A stretch of DNA of 64,000 bases from NCBI GenBank assembly GCA_000526435.1, contig JAGB01000003.1:310001-374000 (forward strand), in the 5' to 3' direction. This DNA is from Caldicoprobacter oshimai DSM 21659. GTDB taxonomy: Bacteria; Bacillota; Clostridia; Caldicoprobacterales; Caldicoprobacteraceae. Positions 11,644 to 21,629 of the stretch are shown here, piece after piece (position 1 is the first letter of the stretch; each line of letters starts with the position of its first letter). Below the pieces are notes generated by a model. That model worked only from the letters and a program-made list of their open reading frames with translations, had not been told where the DNA came from and searched no databases. Made by a program: the position numbers and the translations under genes.

Positions 11644-12053
11644 ATCCTTATACCCCCTGTCTGTAAACAAGCCTTTCACCTGCACAAATAATTATACCAT
11701 CTTTTTCTCAGCTTTTGTGAAAAATTCGTCGTTTATTCTTTTATGTCTCCAGGCATAATCTGTACCGTTCTTTGAAGCTAGTGAAAATATACTCTAGATT
11801 GTCTCCTACTATCTTCAAAACCATTTTCACCTATAGAGCGCCAGTTTAGCGCGATACTCGTCTATGTAAGGCATAATTTACACAGTTTAAACTCTTAAAC
11901 TCTCAGGACAATCCAGATTTAACATTTTCAAATCAACCTGCTGTTTAGATTTCCGTAAAGATTGGGGCCTAAAATAAAAAACGGGCTGAAGAATAACACA
12001 GTAAAGTTTAGGACACAATAATATCTTGATACAAAAGAAGCCAATGGGGGCGA
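11644..12053. other. Intergenic region between divergent niaR and deacetylase genes
   Basis: About 410 bp without a supported gene. It contains the niaR -10 element (minus strand TATAAT, 11691-11696, preceded by TGG) and, at the right end, the GGGGG ribosome binding site of the deacetylase. I see no structured RNA or repeat. Confidence 0.5.
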
Positions 12054-12917
12054 TTGCACTTGAAACCGACACGCAAAATATCCATGCTAATCTATTTTTT
12101 TATTTACCTTCTGGTGGTGAAAAACATGGAGGCCATCACAGCCGGCCCCGACCCTGTTGAACTGAAAAGCATAAAATCCAGCACAAATTCTAATCGCGCA
12201 TACACTACTTCTGCTCCTATAGCCGAACCTCCTATCGATATGGATGAAAATACACGCGTACATCTAAAAAAATTCAGGAGTGAAGCGGCAAAGCTGTGCG
12301 AACTATACCCTGGAACTTTTTTAAGCAGCCTGCCCACCCAGGAGAAAAAGATCGCGCTGACTTTCGACGACGGTCCTGATTCTTATGCCACCACAAAGGT
12401 CCTTGACATACTGGAATATTACAATATTCCGGCTACATTTTTTGTGATTGGCCAAAATATGGACAAGCACCGAGAAGTGATTTACCGGGCCATCAAAAAT
12501 GGGCATGAGATCGCCAACCACAGCTGGAGCCACATAAGGCCTACCTCCGTGTCCACCTCGGAATTGATAAGCGAGGTAGAAAAAAACCAGGCAAAACTCC
12601 AGGAAATGGGAATAACCGCCAAAGTGTTCAGACCTCCCTATGGTTTGATTACACCCCAGCAGATGGAAGCGCTCAAAGCGCTGGGCTATAAAGCAGTTAT
12701 CTGGTCCATAGACTCAATGGACTGGTACACCAGCAATCCACAAGAAATTGTGCAATGCGTGCTCAGCAATGTCCATCCCGGAGCCATTATACTGATGCAC
12801 TGTGCTGGCGGATATGACAACCGACGCGGGACTATAGAAGCCCTTCCCCTTATAATCTCCGCGCTTAAAAGAGAGGGATATGAATTTGTAACCATCGAAC
12901 AATTGATAAATTTTTAA
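12054..12917 (+). CDS. Polysaccharide deacetylase, NodB family
   Basis: 287-residue enzyme beginning with TTG at 12054 behind GGGGGCGA. Residues 1-25 form a basic-then-hydrophobic N-terminal signal or anchor (RKISMLIYFFIYLLVV), so it acts outside the membrane, tethered or secreted. The NodB homology domain (about 98-285) has motif 1 TFDDGPD (103-109, catalytic base and metal Asp), motif 2 HSWSH (156-160, metal histidines), motif 3 RPPYG (193-197), motif 4 around WSIDSMDW and motif 5 LMHCAGG (His 249). All catalytic residues are present. Family members remove N- or O-acetyl groups from peptidoglycan, chitin or xylan; the short linker and membrane anchor favour a cell-wall substrate such as the sporulation or vegetative PdaA/PdaB type. 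It stands alone. Confidence 0.9.
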   Translation: MHLKPTRKISMLIYFFIYLLVVKNMEAITAGPDPVELKSIKSSTNSNRAYTTSAPIAEPPIDMDENTRVHLKKFRSEAAKLCELYPGTFLSSLPTQEKKIALTFDDGPDSYATTKVLDILEYYNIPATFFVIGQNMDKHREVIYRAIKNGHEIANHSWSHIRPTSVSTSELISEVEKNQAKLQEMGITAKVFRPPYGLITPQQMEALKALGYKAVIWSIDSMDWYTSNPQEIVQCVLSNVHPGAIILMHCAGGYDNRRGTIEALPLIISALKREGYEFVTIEQLINF

Positions 12918-13278
12918 CAAGTTCCGCATGATACCCCGCAAGTTAACCATTAATATATTTCATGGCTACAACAAAACTGCAAGGCAAATGCAAAACATAC
13001 GGCTTACAACCACCTTATTTGCATGATTTGCTGCATAAACCGCATATTGCCCTGTTCAACATTGGAGTTTAGCGTTGAAATTTTTATATAAAATTCTTGC
13101 AAACTTCATTAAAAAGCTTGCATTTTTTTCGAGTTTGTATTACTATTATACTGGGTAAGATTTTTGGATAGTTTTAGTTGCTATACAGCTTATTAAAAAC
13201 GGGAGAAAACAAAGAGGGCAACATTCCCTCTTAATTTATTAACCAAAAATTGCAATATAATAGAAAGGGGTTATAAAA
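12918..13278. other. Intergenic region upstream of pckG
   Basis: About 360 bp, AT-rich, with no supported gene. A small stem AGAGGG/CCCTCT lies near 13212-13231. TATAAT at 13256-13261 is only about 18 bp from the pckG start and so is unlikely to be its only promoter. The left part (TTTGCATGATTTGCTGC and following) vaguely resembles the repeated intergenic sequence at 16553 and 32366. Confidence 0.4.
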
Positions 13279-15081
13279 ATGACTAGACACAAGAAGCTGC
13301 AAGAATGGGTAGATCAGATGGCCAAGCTGTGCAAGCCTGATCGGATCTACTGGTGCGACGGGTCAGAAGAGGAATATCAGCGCCTTCTCAATGAAATGGT
13401 AGCTTCAGGGATGGCAACTCCTCTGAACCCCGAGAAGAGACCCGGGTGTTATCTCTTTAGAAGCCATCCATCGGATGTGGCCCGCGTTGAAGACAGGACT
13501 TTTATTGCCTCCAGAAGCAAGGAAGACGCCGGTCCGACCAACAACTGGATAGATCCTGAAGAGCTCAAAAAGACAATGACCGAGCTGTATGATGGCTGCA
13601 TGAGAGGCAGGACCATGTACGTCATACCCTTCTCCATGGGCCCCATTGGTTCTCCTATTTCCAAGATAGGCGTAGAGCTGACCGACAGCCCTTACGTTGT
13701 GGTTAACATGCGTATAATGACCCGCATAGGCAAAAAGGTGCTTGACGTGCTAGGAGAAGACGGCGAGTTTGTGCCATGTCTGCATTCGGTGGGCGCACCT
13801 CTTGCCGAAGGCCAAAAGGATACTACATGGCCGTGTGCCCCCATGGAAAAGAAATACATCAGCCATTTCCCCGAGGAAAGAACCATCTGGTCCTATGGTT
13901 CAGGTTATGGCGGCAATGCCTTGCTGGGCAAGAAGTGCTTTGCCCTCCGTATAGCTTCGGTAATGGCACGCGATGAAGGCTGGCTGGCCGAGCACATGCT
14001 TATACTGGCCATTACAAATCCCAAGGGTGAACGCAAATACATTGCAGCAGCTTTCCCAAGCGCCTGCGGTAAAACCAACCTTGCCATGATGGTTCCCACT
14101 CTTCCTGGCTGGAAGGTAGAGACCATAGGCGACGACATCGCCTGGATGAAGTTTGGCAAGGATGGCAGGCTGTACGCCATCAATCCTGAGGCGGGATTCT
14201 TCGGCGTGGCACCTGGTACATCCATGCACTCCAATCCCAATGCCATGCTGACCATTGCCAAGAATACCATATTCACCAATACCGCACTAACCGACGACGG
14301 CGATATATGGTGGGAAGGCATTGGCTATGATCCCCCAGGGCACCTCATTGACTGGCGAGGCAATGACTGGTATCCGGGTTCTGACACGCCGGCTGCGCAT
14401 CCAAATGCCCGTTTCACAACGCCTGCAAGCCAGTGCCCATCAATTGCGCCCGAGTGGGAAGACCCCAACGGAGTACCCATATCAGCTATACTGTTCGGCG
14501 GCCGCAGGTCTACCACAGTTCCACTGGTGCATGAAAGCTTTGACTGGAACCACGGGGTATTTCTGGGTTCAATAATGGGCTCCGAAATCACTGCAGCAAT
14601 TATATCCGACCAAATCGGTAAGGTGCGCCGCGATCCATTTGCCATGCGTCCTTTCTGCGGATACCACATATGCGATTACTTCCAGCACTGGCTCAACATC
14701 GGCAAGATGACCGATCCCGAGAAGCTGCCCAAGATATTCTTTGTGAACTGGTTCCGCAAAGACAAGGACGGCAACTGGTTGTGGCCCGGATTTGGCGAAA
14801 ACAGCCGCGTGCTCAAGTGGATATTCGAGAGGGTATCCGGCGAGGGCAAAGCGGTCGAAACCCCCATTGGGTACATGCCGACGCCCGATGCCATTGACAC
14901 AACCGGGCTCGACATAAGCAACAGCGCTATGCAAGAACTTCTGAAGGTTGACCGCGATGAGTGGCTGCGCGAAGTGGCCTCCATCCGCGAATATTACGCT
15001 TCCTTCGGCAATAAGCTGCCCAAAGAGCTGGCTCATCAGTTGGATGCTCTTGAAAAGCGGCTGCGCGAATATAACGGTTAA
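13279..15081 (+). CDS. pckG: Phosphoenolpyruvate carboxykinase (GTP)
   Basis: 600-residue GTP-dependent PEP carboxykinase (EC 4.1.1.32), interconverting oxaloacetate and PEP with GTP/GDP in the cytoplasm. The length and sequence fit the GTP family, not the 520-540-residue ATP family. The P-loop with the family cysteine, [13 protein letters not shown], lies near residues 258-270. The metal site region [13 protein letters not shown] follows, then [13 protein letters not shown], and the guanine-binding region [24 protein letters not shown] is near 490-515. ATG at 13279 has GAAAGGGG 8 nt upstream. The gene is monocistronic with a perfect terminator. In Clostridia lacking a PTS-driven high PEP pool it can serve gluconeogenesis or PEP carboxylation; direction here is not decided by sequence. 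Confidence 0.97.
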   Translation: MTRHKKLQEWVDQMAKLCKPDRIYWCDGSEEEYQRLLNEMVASGMATPLNPEKRPGCYLFRSHPSDVARVEDRTFIASRSKEDAGPTNNWIDPEELKKTMTELYDGCMRGRTMYVIPFSMGPIGSPISKIGVELTDSPYVVVNMRIMTRIGKKVLDVLGEDGEFVPCLHSVGAPLAEGQKDTTWPCAPMEKKYISHFPEERTIWSYGSGYGGNALLGKKCFALRIASVMARDEGWLAEHMLILAITNPKGERKYIAAAFPSACGKTNLAMMVPTLPGWKVETIGDDIAWMKFGKDGRLYAINPEAGFFGVAPGTSMHSNPNAMLTIAKNTIFTNTALTDDGDIWWEGIGYDPPGHLIDWRGNDWYPGSDTPAAHPNARFTTPASQCPSIAPEWEDPNGVPISAILFGGRRSTTVPLVHESFDWNHGVFLGSIMGSEITAAIISDQIGKVRRDPFAMRPFCGYHICDYFQHWLNIGKMTDPEKLPKIFFVNWFRKDKDGNWLWPGFGENSRVLKWIFERVSGEGKAVETPIGYMPTPDAIDTTGLDISNSAMQELLKVDRDEWLREVASIREYYASFGNKLPKELAHQLDALEKRLREYNG

Positions 15082-15116
15082 AAAAGGACGGCCTTATTGG
15101 CCGTCCTTTTCATTTT
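15082..15116. terminator. Bidirectional terminator after pckG
   Basis: AAAAGGACGGCC (15082-15093) pairs perfectly with GGCCGTCCTTTT (15099-15110) and is followed by a T-rich tail. On the minus strand it can also stop the convergent methyltransferase transcript. Confidence 0.93.
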
Positions 15117-15283
15117 TTCTTCCTTAAACGGCAATCGAACAACCTAAAAGCCATACGCTGTGTCCCAAACCACTCAGGAATTTCCACTGTACTTTTTAAA
15201 TGGTTTTATAAATGCTTCACATAGCCATTTACACCTGACAGCAATACCTTTCATGACCTTTCCAATCTATTAAAAGTCTATAT

Positions 15284-16456
15284 TTAACCGTTCACGCCTG
15301 AACCATCCTCAGACTCAGAATTCAGTTCCGGAGGCCTGGGACCAAAAAATTGGTAATAATGCACCTTTATTCTGCCGTTGTACAGCTTTCTCTTGCGATC
15401 GGCTTTGCGCCCAAAAAGGCGTTCAAAGCCTTCATAAGGTGACAGTATATACAGCGACCAGGTATCAAGGTGTTTGAAGACCTGCCCCATTTGCCTGTAC
15501 AGCTCTTCCACCTCTTTTTTGTCGCCCAATCTTTCTCCATAAGGAGGGTTCGTGATAATACACCCGTATTTCCTTTTGGTGCTGAACTTCGACAAAGGTT
15601 GAGTATGAAAGTCTATATGCTCCCCAACGCCTGCCAGCTTTGCATTATGCCGTGCCACCTTCAAAACTTTCCCATCGATGTCATAGCCCAGCAGTCTAAA
15701 GCGCAAATCACGGCGTATGGCATCCTGTGCTTCTTCCCTTGCCCGTTTCCAGATATCAGCAGGAATCCATGGCCACTTCTCCGAATCAAAACTCCTATTG
15801 AGTCCCGGCGCTATGTTAAGGCCCATCATCGCAGCCTCAATTAAAATAGTACCCGAACCGCAGAACGGGTCCACCAGCAGCCTGTTGGGATTCCAAAAAC
15901 TGAGCTGTACCAACGCAGCAGCCAACGTCTATCTCAACGGCGCTTTGCTTGCCAGCTGGCGGTAACCGCGCTTGTGCAGGCCGGAACCGCTGGTGTCTAT
16001 GACCAGTGTGGCTACATCCTTCAGGAGCGCCACTTCTATGACAAACCTGGGCCCATCCTCTTCAAACCAGTTCCTTTTGTATTTCGTCTTTAACCGCTCC
16101 ACGATAGCCTCCTTCACTATAGCCTGACAGTCAGGAACGCTAAACAGCTTCGACTTGACCGATTTACCTATAACGGGAAAACAGGCATTTTCGGGCAGCA
16201 CATCTTCCCAGGGCAGGGCTTTTGCCTGTTCAAACAGCTCTTCAAAAGTCAGGGCTGGAAATTCCCCCATTTTTATAAATACCCTGTCTGCTGACCGCAG
16301 CCACAGGTTTGCACGGCTAATCCCCAATGCATCAGCCGTAAAAGTAACCTTCCCGTTGTCCACCCTGACATTTTCATAGCCCAGAGCCCTTACCTCCTGG
16401 GCTACGACAGCCTCTACCCCAAAAGCAGCCGTTGCGATGACCTCAAACGTATCCAT
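15284..16456 (-). pseudogene. RlmL/YpsC-type rRNA methyltransferase with in-frame amber
   Basis: A single minus-strand frame of 391 codons interrupted by one TAG at 15931-15929. The first part (176 codons) is a ferredoxin-like plus THUMP RNA-binding region (AFGVEAVVAQEVRALGY, then RYKRNWFEEDGPRFVIEVALLKDVATLVIDTSG split over 80-165), ending KAPLR. The second part begins TLAAALVQ and has the SAM-binding DPFCGSGTILIEAA and the catalytic NPPYGERLGD motif of N2-guanine methyltransferases. The expected conserved sequence is PLRETLAAAL, so TAG replaces the Glu codon GAG by one base change. Length without the stop matches B. subtilis YpsC. Either a recent nonsense mutation, a sequence error, or readthrough. 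The C-terminal part has a possible TTG start but no clear ribosome binding site. Start ATG 16456 follows GGAGAG. Confidence 0.88.
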
Positions 16457-16931
16457 GCACCATTCTCTCCTGCTTTTTATTGCTCCACAATTTATTTTTT
16501 GGTATTTTCTGTATATTCTCCTATATTTCGTACACTCAATGATAATTTTGCTGCAAATTTAATTTGATTAAATATAGCTTGATAAAGCAACGTTTACGTA
16601 TGCATTTTTTTACACGCAGCAATTGAGCGTCCGCTTGTGTACCGCCAAAATGATGTCCTCTCATTTTTATTTCAAAATAGCTGCAGTATTAAACAGCTTG
16701 CTTTTGCAGCTACACTTTTGTAAATACTTCGTTTTGAATAGCAAAATAGACTTTCTACACTAAAATCAAGGATATCACCTGTTTCACTCAATGGAAACTT
16801 CATATTTACTCCAGCCAATTTTTAACTACTGCAGGGGAAACAGCCGAACTTGATTCAGCCGCTTTTTCAAATATAAATACATCAGTTCGCCCACTGCCGC
16901 AGCATTCATTATTCCAACATGCTACATTCCT
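16457..16931. other. Intergenic region with a dispersed repeat
   Basis: 475 bp without a supported gene, between the methyltransferase start and the gcvPB stop. It contains a 28-bp segment (16741-16768) matching 32483-32510 at 25 of 28 positions, and a second shared motif pair (TTTGCTGCAAA and CTTGATAAA) further left. No open frame with a ribosome binding site was found. Confidence 0.5.
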
Positions 16932-18383
16932 TTACGGCTTCCACCTCAGCACAGGATTTCTGGCAGCCCTTACCTCATCAAGCCGCCTGACGGGCGTAGT
17001 GTGGGGCGCACCTTTTACCTTTTCAGGTTGTTCCTCCACTTCCCGCGCAATCTCAATTAAAGCATCGGCAAAGGCATCCAGCGTTTCCTTGCTTTCGGTT
17101 TCGGTGGGTTCAATCATCAATGCCTCCTTTACTATAAGCGGGAAGTACATGGTAGGCGGATGAAACCCGAAATCCATCAATCGCTTGGCAATGTCCAAAG
17201 CAGACACGCCCTTTTCCTTTTGCCTCTGTGCCGATATGACGAACTCATGCATACACCTGCGGTTGTAAGGTACAAGGTAGTACCCTTTCAGCAGCTCCAT
17301 GAGGTAATTGGCATTCAGAACAGCCGACTCGGATACCTTCTTGAGCCCCTCTGCACCCATGGACATGATATAGGCATAGGCCTTGACCACGACGCCAAAG
17401 TTGCCGTAAAACGACTTTACTCGCCCTATGGAGAGTGGCCTGTCATAATCTAAATAATACCTGCCATCCTTAAACCCAACCATCGGCACCGGCAGGAATG
17501 GCTCGAGCTCCTTCTTAACGCCTATAGGCCCTGAACCAGGCCCGCCACCGCCGTGGGGCGTGCTGAAGGTCTTGTGCAAGTTGAGGTGTACCACGTCAAA
17601 CCCCATATCGCCCGGCCGCGCTATTCCAAGTATAGCGTTCATGTTAGCCCCATCGTAATAGAGAAGGCCTCCGGCCTTGTGGACGATATCAGCTATCTCC
17701 AGTATATTTCCCTCAAACAGCCCCAAAGTATTGGGGTTGGTCAGCATCAGCCCTGCCGTGGTATCGTCCACTACAGCTTTAAGCGCTTCTAAATCAACTT
17801 CTCCCCTATCGTTGGATTTTACCTCCACCACATCAAAGCCTACCATGGCAGCCGAAGCCGGGTTGGTACCGTGAGCCGAATCGGGCACAACAATCTTATT
17901 ACGCTTTACATCGCCGCAGTGCTGATGGTACGCCTTTATTATCATGAGGCCCGTCATCTCGCCGTGTGCCCCAGCAGCCGGCTGAAGCGAAAAACTGTCC
18001 ATGCCGGTGATCTCCGACAAAAGCCTATCCATCCTGTACAGTATCTCCAGGCATCCTTGAACGGTCTCAGCCGGCTGAAGGGGGTGCACCTGAGTAAACC
18101 CCGACAAAGCAGCCACATCCTCATTGACCTTGGGATTGTATTTCATGGTACACGATCCCAGAGGATAAAATCCCGAGTCCACGCCGTAATTGAGCTGCGA
18201 GAGGCGCGTGAAATGCCGGACAACATCGACCTCGCTGACCTCTGGTAACCTGGCATCATCGTCCCTCAAACACTCCCTTGGCACCATATCCTCCAGCGCC
18301 AGGTGCGGCACATCGCAATCAGGAAGAGAATACGCTTTGCGCCCGGGCTTGCTCATCTCAAATATTAGAGGCCTCTCCTTCAC
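16932..18383 (-). CDS. gcvPB: Glycine dehydrogenase (decarboxylating) subunit 2
   Basis: 483-residue C-terminal half of the split P-protein. With GcvPA it is the PLP enzyme that decarboxylates glycine and passes the aminomethyl group to GcvH (EC 1.4.4.2). GTG at 18383 is chosen: it has GGGAGG 9-10 nt upstream and overlaps the gcvPA stop as GTGA, a translational coupling arrangement. The frame is open further upstream, but only through gcvPA sequence. The PLP-binding lysine lies in [18 protein letters not shown] (about residue 270), with the preceding [10 protein letters not shown] Asp. [13 protein letters not shown] near the N-terminus is a family hallmark. Last gene of gcvT-gcvH-gcvPA-gcvPB. 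No convincing terminator follows. Confidence 0.96.
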   Translation of the reverse strand: MKERPLIFEMSKPGRKAYSLPDCDVPHLALEDMVPRECLRDDDARLPEVSEVDVVRHFTRLSQLNYGVDSGFYPLGSCTMKYNPKVNEDVAALSGFTQVHPLQPAETVQGCLEILYRMDRLLSEITGMDSFSLQPAAGAHGEMTGLMIIKAYHQHCGDVKRNKIVVPDSAHGTNPASAAMVGFDVVEVKSNDRGEVDLEALKAVVDDTTAGLMLTNPNTLGLFEGNILEIADIVHKAGGLLYYDGANMNAILGIARPGDMGFDVVHLNLHKTFSTPHGGGGPGSGPIGVKKELEPFLPVPMVGFKDGRYYLDYDRPLSIGRVKSFYGNFGVVVKAYAYIMSMGAEGLKKVSESAVLNANYLMELLKGYYLVPYNRRCMHEFVISAQRQKEKGVSALDIAKRLMDFGFHPPTMYFPLIVKEALMIEPTETESKETLDAFADALIEIAREVEEQPEKVKGAPHTTPVRRLDEVRAARNPVLRWKP

Positions 18384-19720
18384 CGCCTGCCCACCTCCCT
18401 GACCAGCACATCGATCTCCTCCTTGGTCCTCTTCTCGGTTACCGCTACCAGCCACCCACCTTGAAGCTCCGGATAATCTTTCTCCACTGCGTAACCGCCA
18501 ATGATACCATGCTCCAGCAGCTCCCTGTTCAGCTCTTCCACCGGAACAGGGACTTTTACCACGAACTCATCAAAAAACGGTGCCGAAAACATAGAGCTGC
18601 AACCCGCTTCCGAGATCAGCTTTTCAAAGGCGTAATGAGCCTTTCGCATGGAGAGCAAGGCCACCTCTTTTAATCCCTCTCGTCCCAGCACAGACAGATA
18701 TACGGTTGCCGCCAGAGCATTCAAAGCTTGATTGGAACAGATATTGGATGTGGCCTTTTCCCTCCTGATGTGCTGTTCCCTCGTCTGAAGGGTGAGAACG
18801 AAGGCCCTGTTGCCCGACAATTCTACCGTCTGCCCCACAATCCTACCGGGAATCCTGCGCATCAACCTCTGCGTTGTGGCCATAAATCCAAGATACGGGC
18901 CACCAAAATTGAGAGGGTTGCCAAGAGACTGACCCTCTCCCACCACGATATCAGCTCCACAACTCCCCGGAGATTTAAGAAGGGCCAGCGAAATTGGATT
19001 TACGCTGACAACCAACAGACCGCCAAAGTGATGAACTACTTCGGCAATCTCGTCCAGCACCTCTATAACCCCGAAAAAGTTTGGATTCTGCACCACCACA
19101 GCCGCCACATCGTCGGAGATCAACCGCTTAAGTTCCTGAGCGTCCACCCTGCCATCGTCATAGCCTACCTCGTGTACCTTTATCCCTCTAAATCGACTGT
19201 ATGTGTAAACCACTTCCCTACTTTGAGGGTGCACAGAACGAGCGACCAATGCTTTTTCCCTGCCCGTGGCCTGGCAGGCCATGCACACCGCCTCTGCCAG
19301 TGCCGAAGCTCCATCGTACATGGAAGCATTTGCTACATCCATGCCTGTCAGCTCGCACACCATGGTCTGATACTCGAAAATCGCCTGCAACGTTCCCTGG
19401 CTTATCTCGGGCTGATAGGGCGTATAGGCCGTATAAAATTCCTGGCGTGCCAGCACATGCTTAACCACGCTGGGGATATATCGGTCGTATGCCCCGGCGC
19501 CAAGGAAACATATATACTCATCAACTGTCTTATTCTTGGCCGCAATATCCTTCATGTGGCGCACCAGTTCCATTTCGGATAAGGCTGCAGGGAGGTCAAG
19601 CTCATCCTTTAATCGCACCTGACATGGAATGTCCTCATAAAGCTGCTCAATGCTATGTAGCCCCAGCTTTTCAAGCATTTCCTGCCGGTCTTGGTCCGTA
19701 TTGGGGATGTATCTTCCCAT
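18380..19720 (-). CDS. gcvPA: Glycine dehydrogenase (decarboxylating) subunit 1
   Basis: 446-residue N-terminal half of the split P-protein of the glycine cleavage system. It begins [20 protein letters not shown], the usual start of this subunit, and has the fold type I aminotransferase scaffold but no PLP lysine, consistent with its structural and regulatory half-site role. Recognisable blocks are [38 protein letters not shown], and [13 protein letters not shown]. The gcvH stop lies 2 bp before its start. GcvPA and GcvPB must assemble as a heterotetramer for activity. It sits third in the operon. Confidence 0.96.
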   Translation of the reverse strand: MGRYIPNTDQDRQEMLEKLGLHSIEQLYEDIPCQVRLKDELDLPAALSEMELVRHMKDIAAKNKTVDEYICFLGAGAYDRYIPSVVKHVLARQEFYTAYTPYQPEISQGTLQAIFEYQTMVCELTGMDVANASMYDGASALAEAVCMACQATGREKALVARSVHPQSREVVYTYSRFRGIKVHEVGYDDGRVDAQELKRLISDDVAAVVVQNPNFFGVIEVLDEIAEVVHHFGGLLVVSVNPISLALLKSPGSCGADIVVGEGQSLGNPLNFGGPYLGFMATTQRLMRRIPGRIVGQTVELSGNRAFVLTLQTREQHIRREKATSNICSNQALNALAATVYLSVLGREGLKEVALLSMRKAHYAFEKLISEAGCSSMFSAPFFDEFVVKVPVPVEELNRELLEHGIIGGYAVEKDYPELQGGWLVAVTEKRTKEEIDVLVREVGRR

Positions 19721-19722
19721 CC

Positions 19723-20106
19723 TTATGCCTCCTCTTCACAGAACCGCTCATAGCCCTCAGCATCCATCAGGGAGCCCAGCTCCCCTGGGTCCGACATTTC
19801 CAATACCAAAATCCAGTTCTCATACGGGTCCTGGTTTATAAGCTCTGGAGAAGCCTCAAGGCTGGTATTAACTTCTATAACGGTACCCGAAACCGGCGAA
19901 TACACATCCGATGCCGCTTTCACCGATTCCACCACAGCCACAGCATCCCCTGCCCTGACGGTACGTCCCACCTCTGGCAGGTCGATAAATACGATGTCGC
20001 CCAAAGAATCCTGAGCGTAGTCGGTAATCCCGATTATGGCCCTATTGCCCTCCACTTTTACCCACTCGTGGTCCTTGGAATACTTCAAACCGTTTATAAC
20101 TTTCAC
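19723..20106 (-). CDS. gcvH: Glycine cleavage system H protein
   Basis: 127-residue lipoyl carrier protein. GTG at 20106 is chosen because GGAGG lies about 11 nt upstream and the product starts MKVINGLKYSKDHEWVK, as in the family; the frame extends upstream but without support. The lipoylation site is Lys 63 in VVESVKAASDVYS. The protein shuttles the aminomethyl group between the P-protein and GcvT and hands electrons to lipoamide dehydrogenase. No lpd or lipoate ligase gene is in this operon, so those parts come from elsewhere. It follows gcvT after about 180 bp, a wider gap than the other junctions. Confidence 0.96.
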   Translation of the reverse strand: MKVINGLKYSKDHEWVKVEGNRAIIGITDYAQDSLGDIVFIDLPEVGRTVRAGDAVAVVESVKAASDVYSPVSGTVIEVNTSLEASPELINQDPYENWILVLEMSDPGELGSLMDAEGYERFCEEEA

Positions 20107-20286
20107 CTTAATCAAACCTCCTATTATATAATAATGGCCAAAATGCTCCCCATAAACGCGACGTACGGACACTATACCTTCGCCGCAAAAAAGTCTAGCC
20201 CTCTATGGCCCTTTGGATGTCATAAAGCAGACATTTTAGACGATGCCCATCTATAATTTAACATTTAACGCACCTTTGAGCAACTT

Positions 20287-21381
20287 TTATTTTTTATATT
20301 GTTTTGCATAAAAAGGAATTTTAACCACTTCAGCCTTCAAAGCCCTGTTCCTCACAATTACATCTACCTGAGAACCCTGCGCCGCATACCGGACATCAAT
20401 AAGAGCCAAAGCAATATTCTTTTTCAGGGTTGGAGAAAAGCTGCCCGAGGTAACATACCCTATGCTCCTGCCCTCCACCTGAACCTCATAGCCTTGCCGT
20501 GGAATACCTCTATCTACCATTTCCAGGCCCACCAACTTTCGTGAAATGCCGCTTCCCTTTTGCTCAATCAGCGCCTCCCGCCCTATAAAGTCCGGTTTAT
20601 CAAGCTTGACAAACCTGTCCAGCCCGGCTTCCAGTGGCGAAATATCAGGGGAAAGCTCATGCCCGTAAAGCGGCAATGCAGCCTCCAGCCTCAGCGTATC
20701 CCGGGCACCCAACCCTGCAGGCATGACATGGAATTCTGCTCCCGCATCCACAATGGTGTCCCACACCTTACAGGCACCATCTGCTGGTATATATATCTCA
20801 AACCCATCCTCACCGGTATACCCGGTACGCGAAATCAATGCGGATACGCCGGCGATATTCACACCGTCCACAAACCTGAAAAATTTAATCTTATCAAGCG
20901 GGACATCCACAATTCTTTGCAGAACCTTCTGAGATTTTGGCCCCTGAAGGGCCAGCTGCGCATACTGCTCAGATAGGTCTTCAACCTCCACGTCATGCGG
21001 CTTATGGCTCTCTATCCACTCAACGTCCTCCTCGATGTTGGCGGCATTGACCACAAGCAAATAGTGCTGAGCATCGAATTTGTAAACCAGCAAGTCGTCC
21101 ACCGTCCCACCATCGGGATAGCACATGGGCGAATAAAGAATCTGAAATTCGCGCATACCTGATATATCGTTGGTTATGAGCTTTTGAATGAACTCGGTAG
21201 CACCCCTGCCTTTTATCATGACCTCGCCCATATGGGACACATCGAACAGCCCTGCCCGCTGGCGAACTGCCTCATGCTCCTGCAAAATACCCGTATACTG
21301 AAGCGGCATCATCCAGCCCCCAAACTCCATCATCTTTGCTCCCAAAGACACATGTTTCTCATAAAGCGGCGTCTTTTTCAA
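20287..21381 (-). CDS. gcvT: Aminomethyltransferase (glycine cleavage T protein)
   Basis: 364-residue T-protein (EC 2.1.2.10), moving the one-carbon unit from GcvH to tetrahydrofolate to give methylene-THF and ammonia. It starts MKKTPLYEKHVSLGAKMMEFGGW behind AAGGAGGT. Folate-binding hallmarks include LFDVSHMGEV with the catalytic Asp nearby, LLVVNAANIEEDVEWI, RTGYTGEDGFEIY and the C-terminal GYVTSGSFSPTL. First gene of gcvT-gcvH-gcvPA-gcvPB. On the minus strand TACAAT (21430-21435) may be its -10. I looked for a glycine riboswitch in the upstream 240 bp and saw no tandem aptamer. Methylene-THF made here could feed the MetF/MetH genes at 25-29.6 kb. Confidence 0.96.
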   Translation of the reverse strand: MKKTPLYEKHVSLGAKMMEFGGWMMPLQYTGILQEHEAVRQRAGLFDVSHMGEVMIKGRGATEFIQKLITNDISGMREFQILYSPMCYPDGGTVDDLLVYKFDAQHYLLVVNAANIEEDVEWIESHKPHDVEVEDLSEQYAQLALQGPKSQKVLQRIVDVPLDKIKFFRFVDGVNIAGVSALISRTGYTGEDGFEIYIPADGACKVWDTIVDAGAEFHVMPAGLGARDTLRLEAALPLYGHELSPDISPLEAGLDRFVKLDKPDFIGREALIEQKGSGISRKLVGLEMVDRGIPRQGYEVQVEGRSIGYVTSGSFSPTLKKNIALALIDVRYAAQGSQVDVIVRNRALKAEVVKIPFYAKQYKK

Positions 21382-21629
21382 TTTAATACCTCCTTAAAAC
21401 GCAAAAAAATAATCTGCCGACTTAGCTTTATTGTAGCACAAAAAAGGCATGGTTAGGTTATCATTTCCTACATTTACCTTCGTTTAATACATACTCCGGT
21501 TTACTTGAAATTTTTAAATCTGTATGAACTTCGATCAAACGGCATCAGCATCTTTAAAAAGATTATCAACATTTTCATAAAAATAAAAAGGGGATGACAT
21601 CACAAGCCTGCCCCTCACAGCATAAATCT

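Noticed and set aside
18728-19582. Long plus-strand open frame opposite gcvPA
   Set aside because: Antisense shadow of gcvPA with no homologous motif or ribosome binding site.
21382-21629. Glycine riboswitch upstream of gcvT
   Set aside because: No tandem aptamer landmarks were seen in the 240 bp before gcvT.
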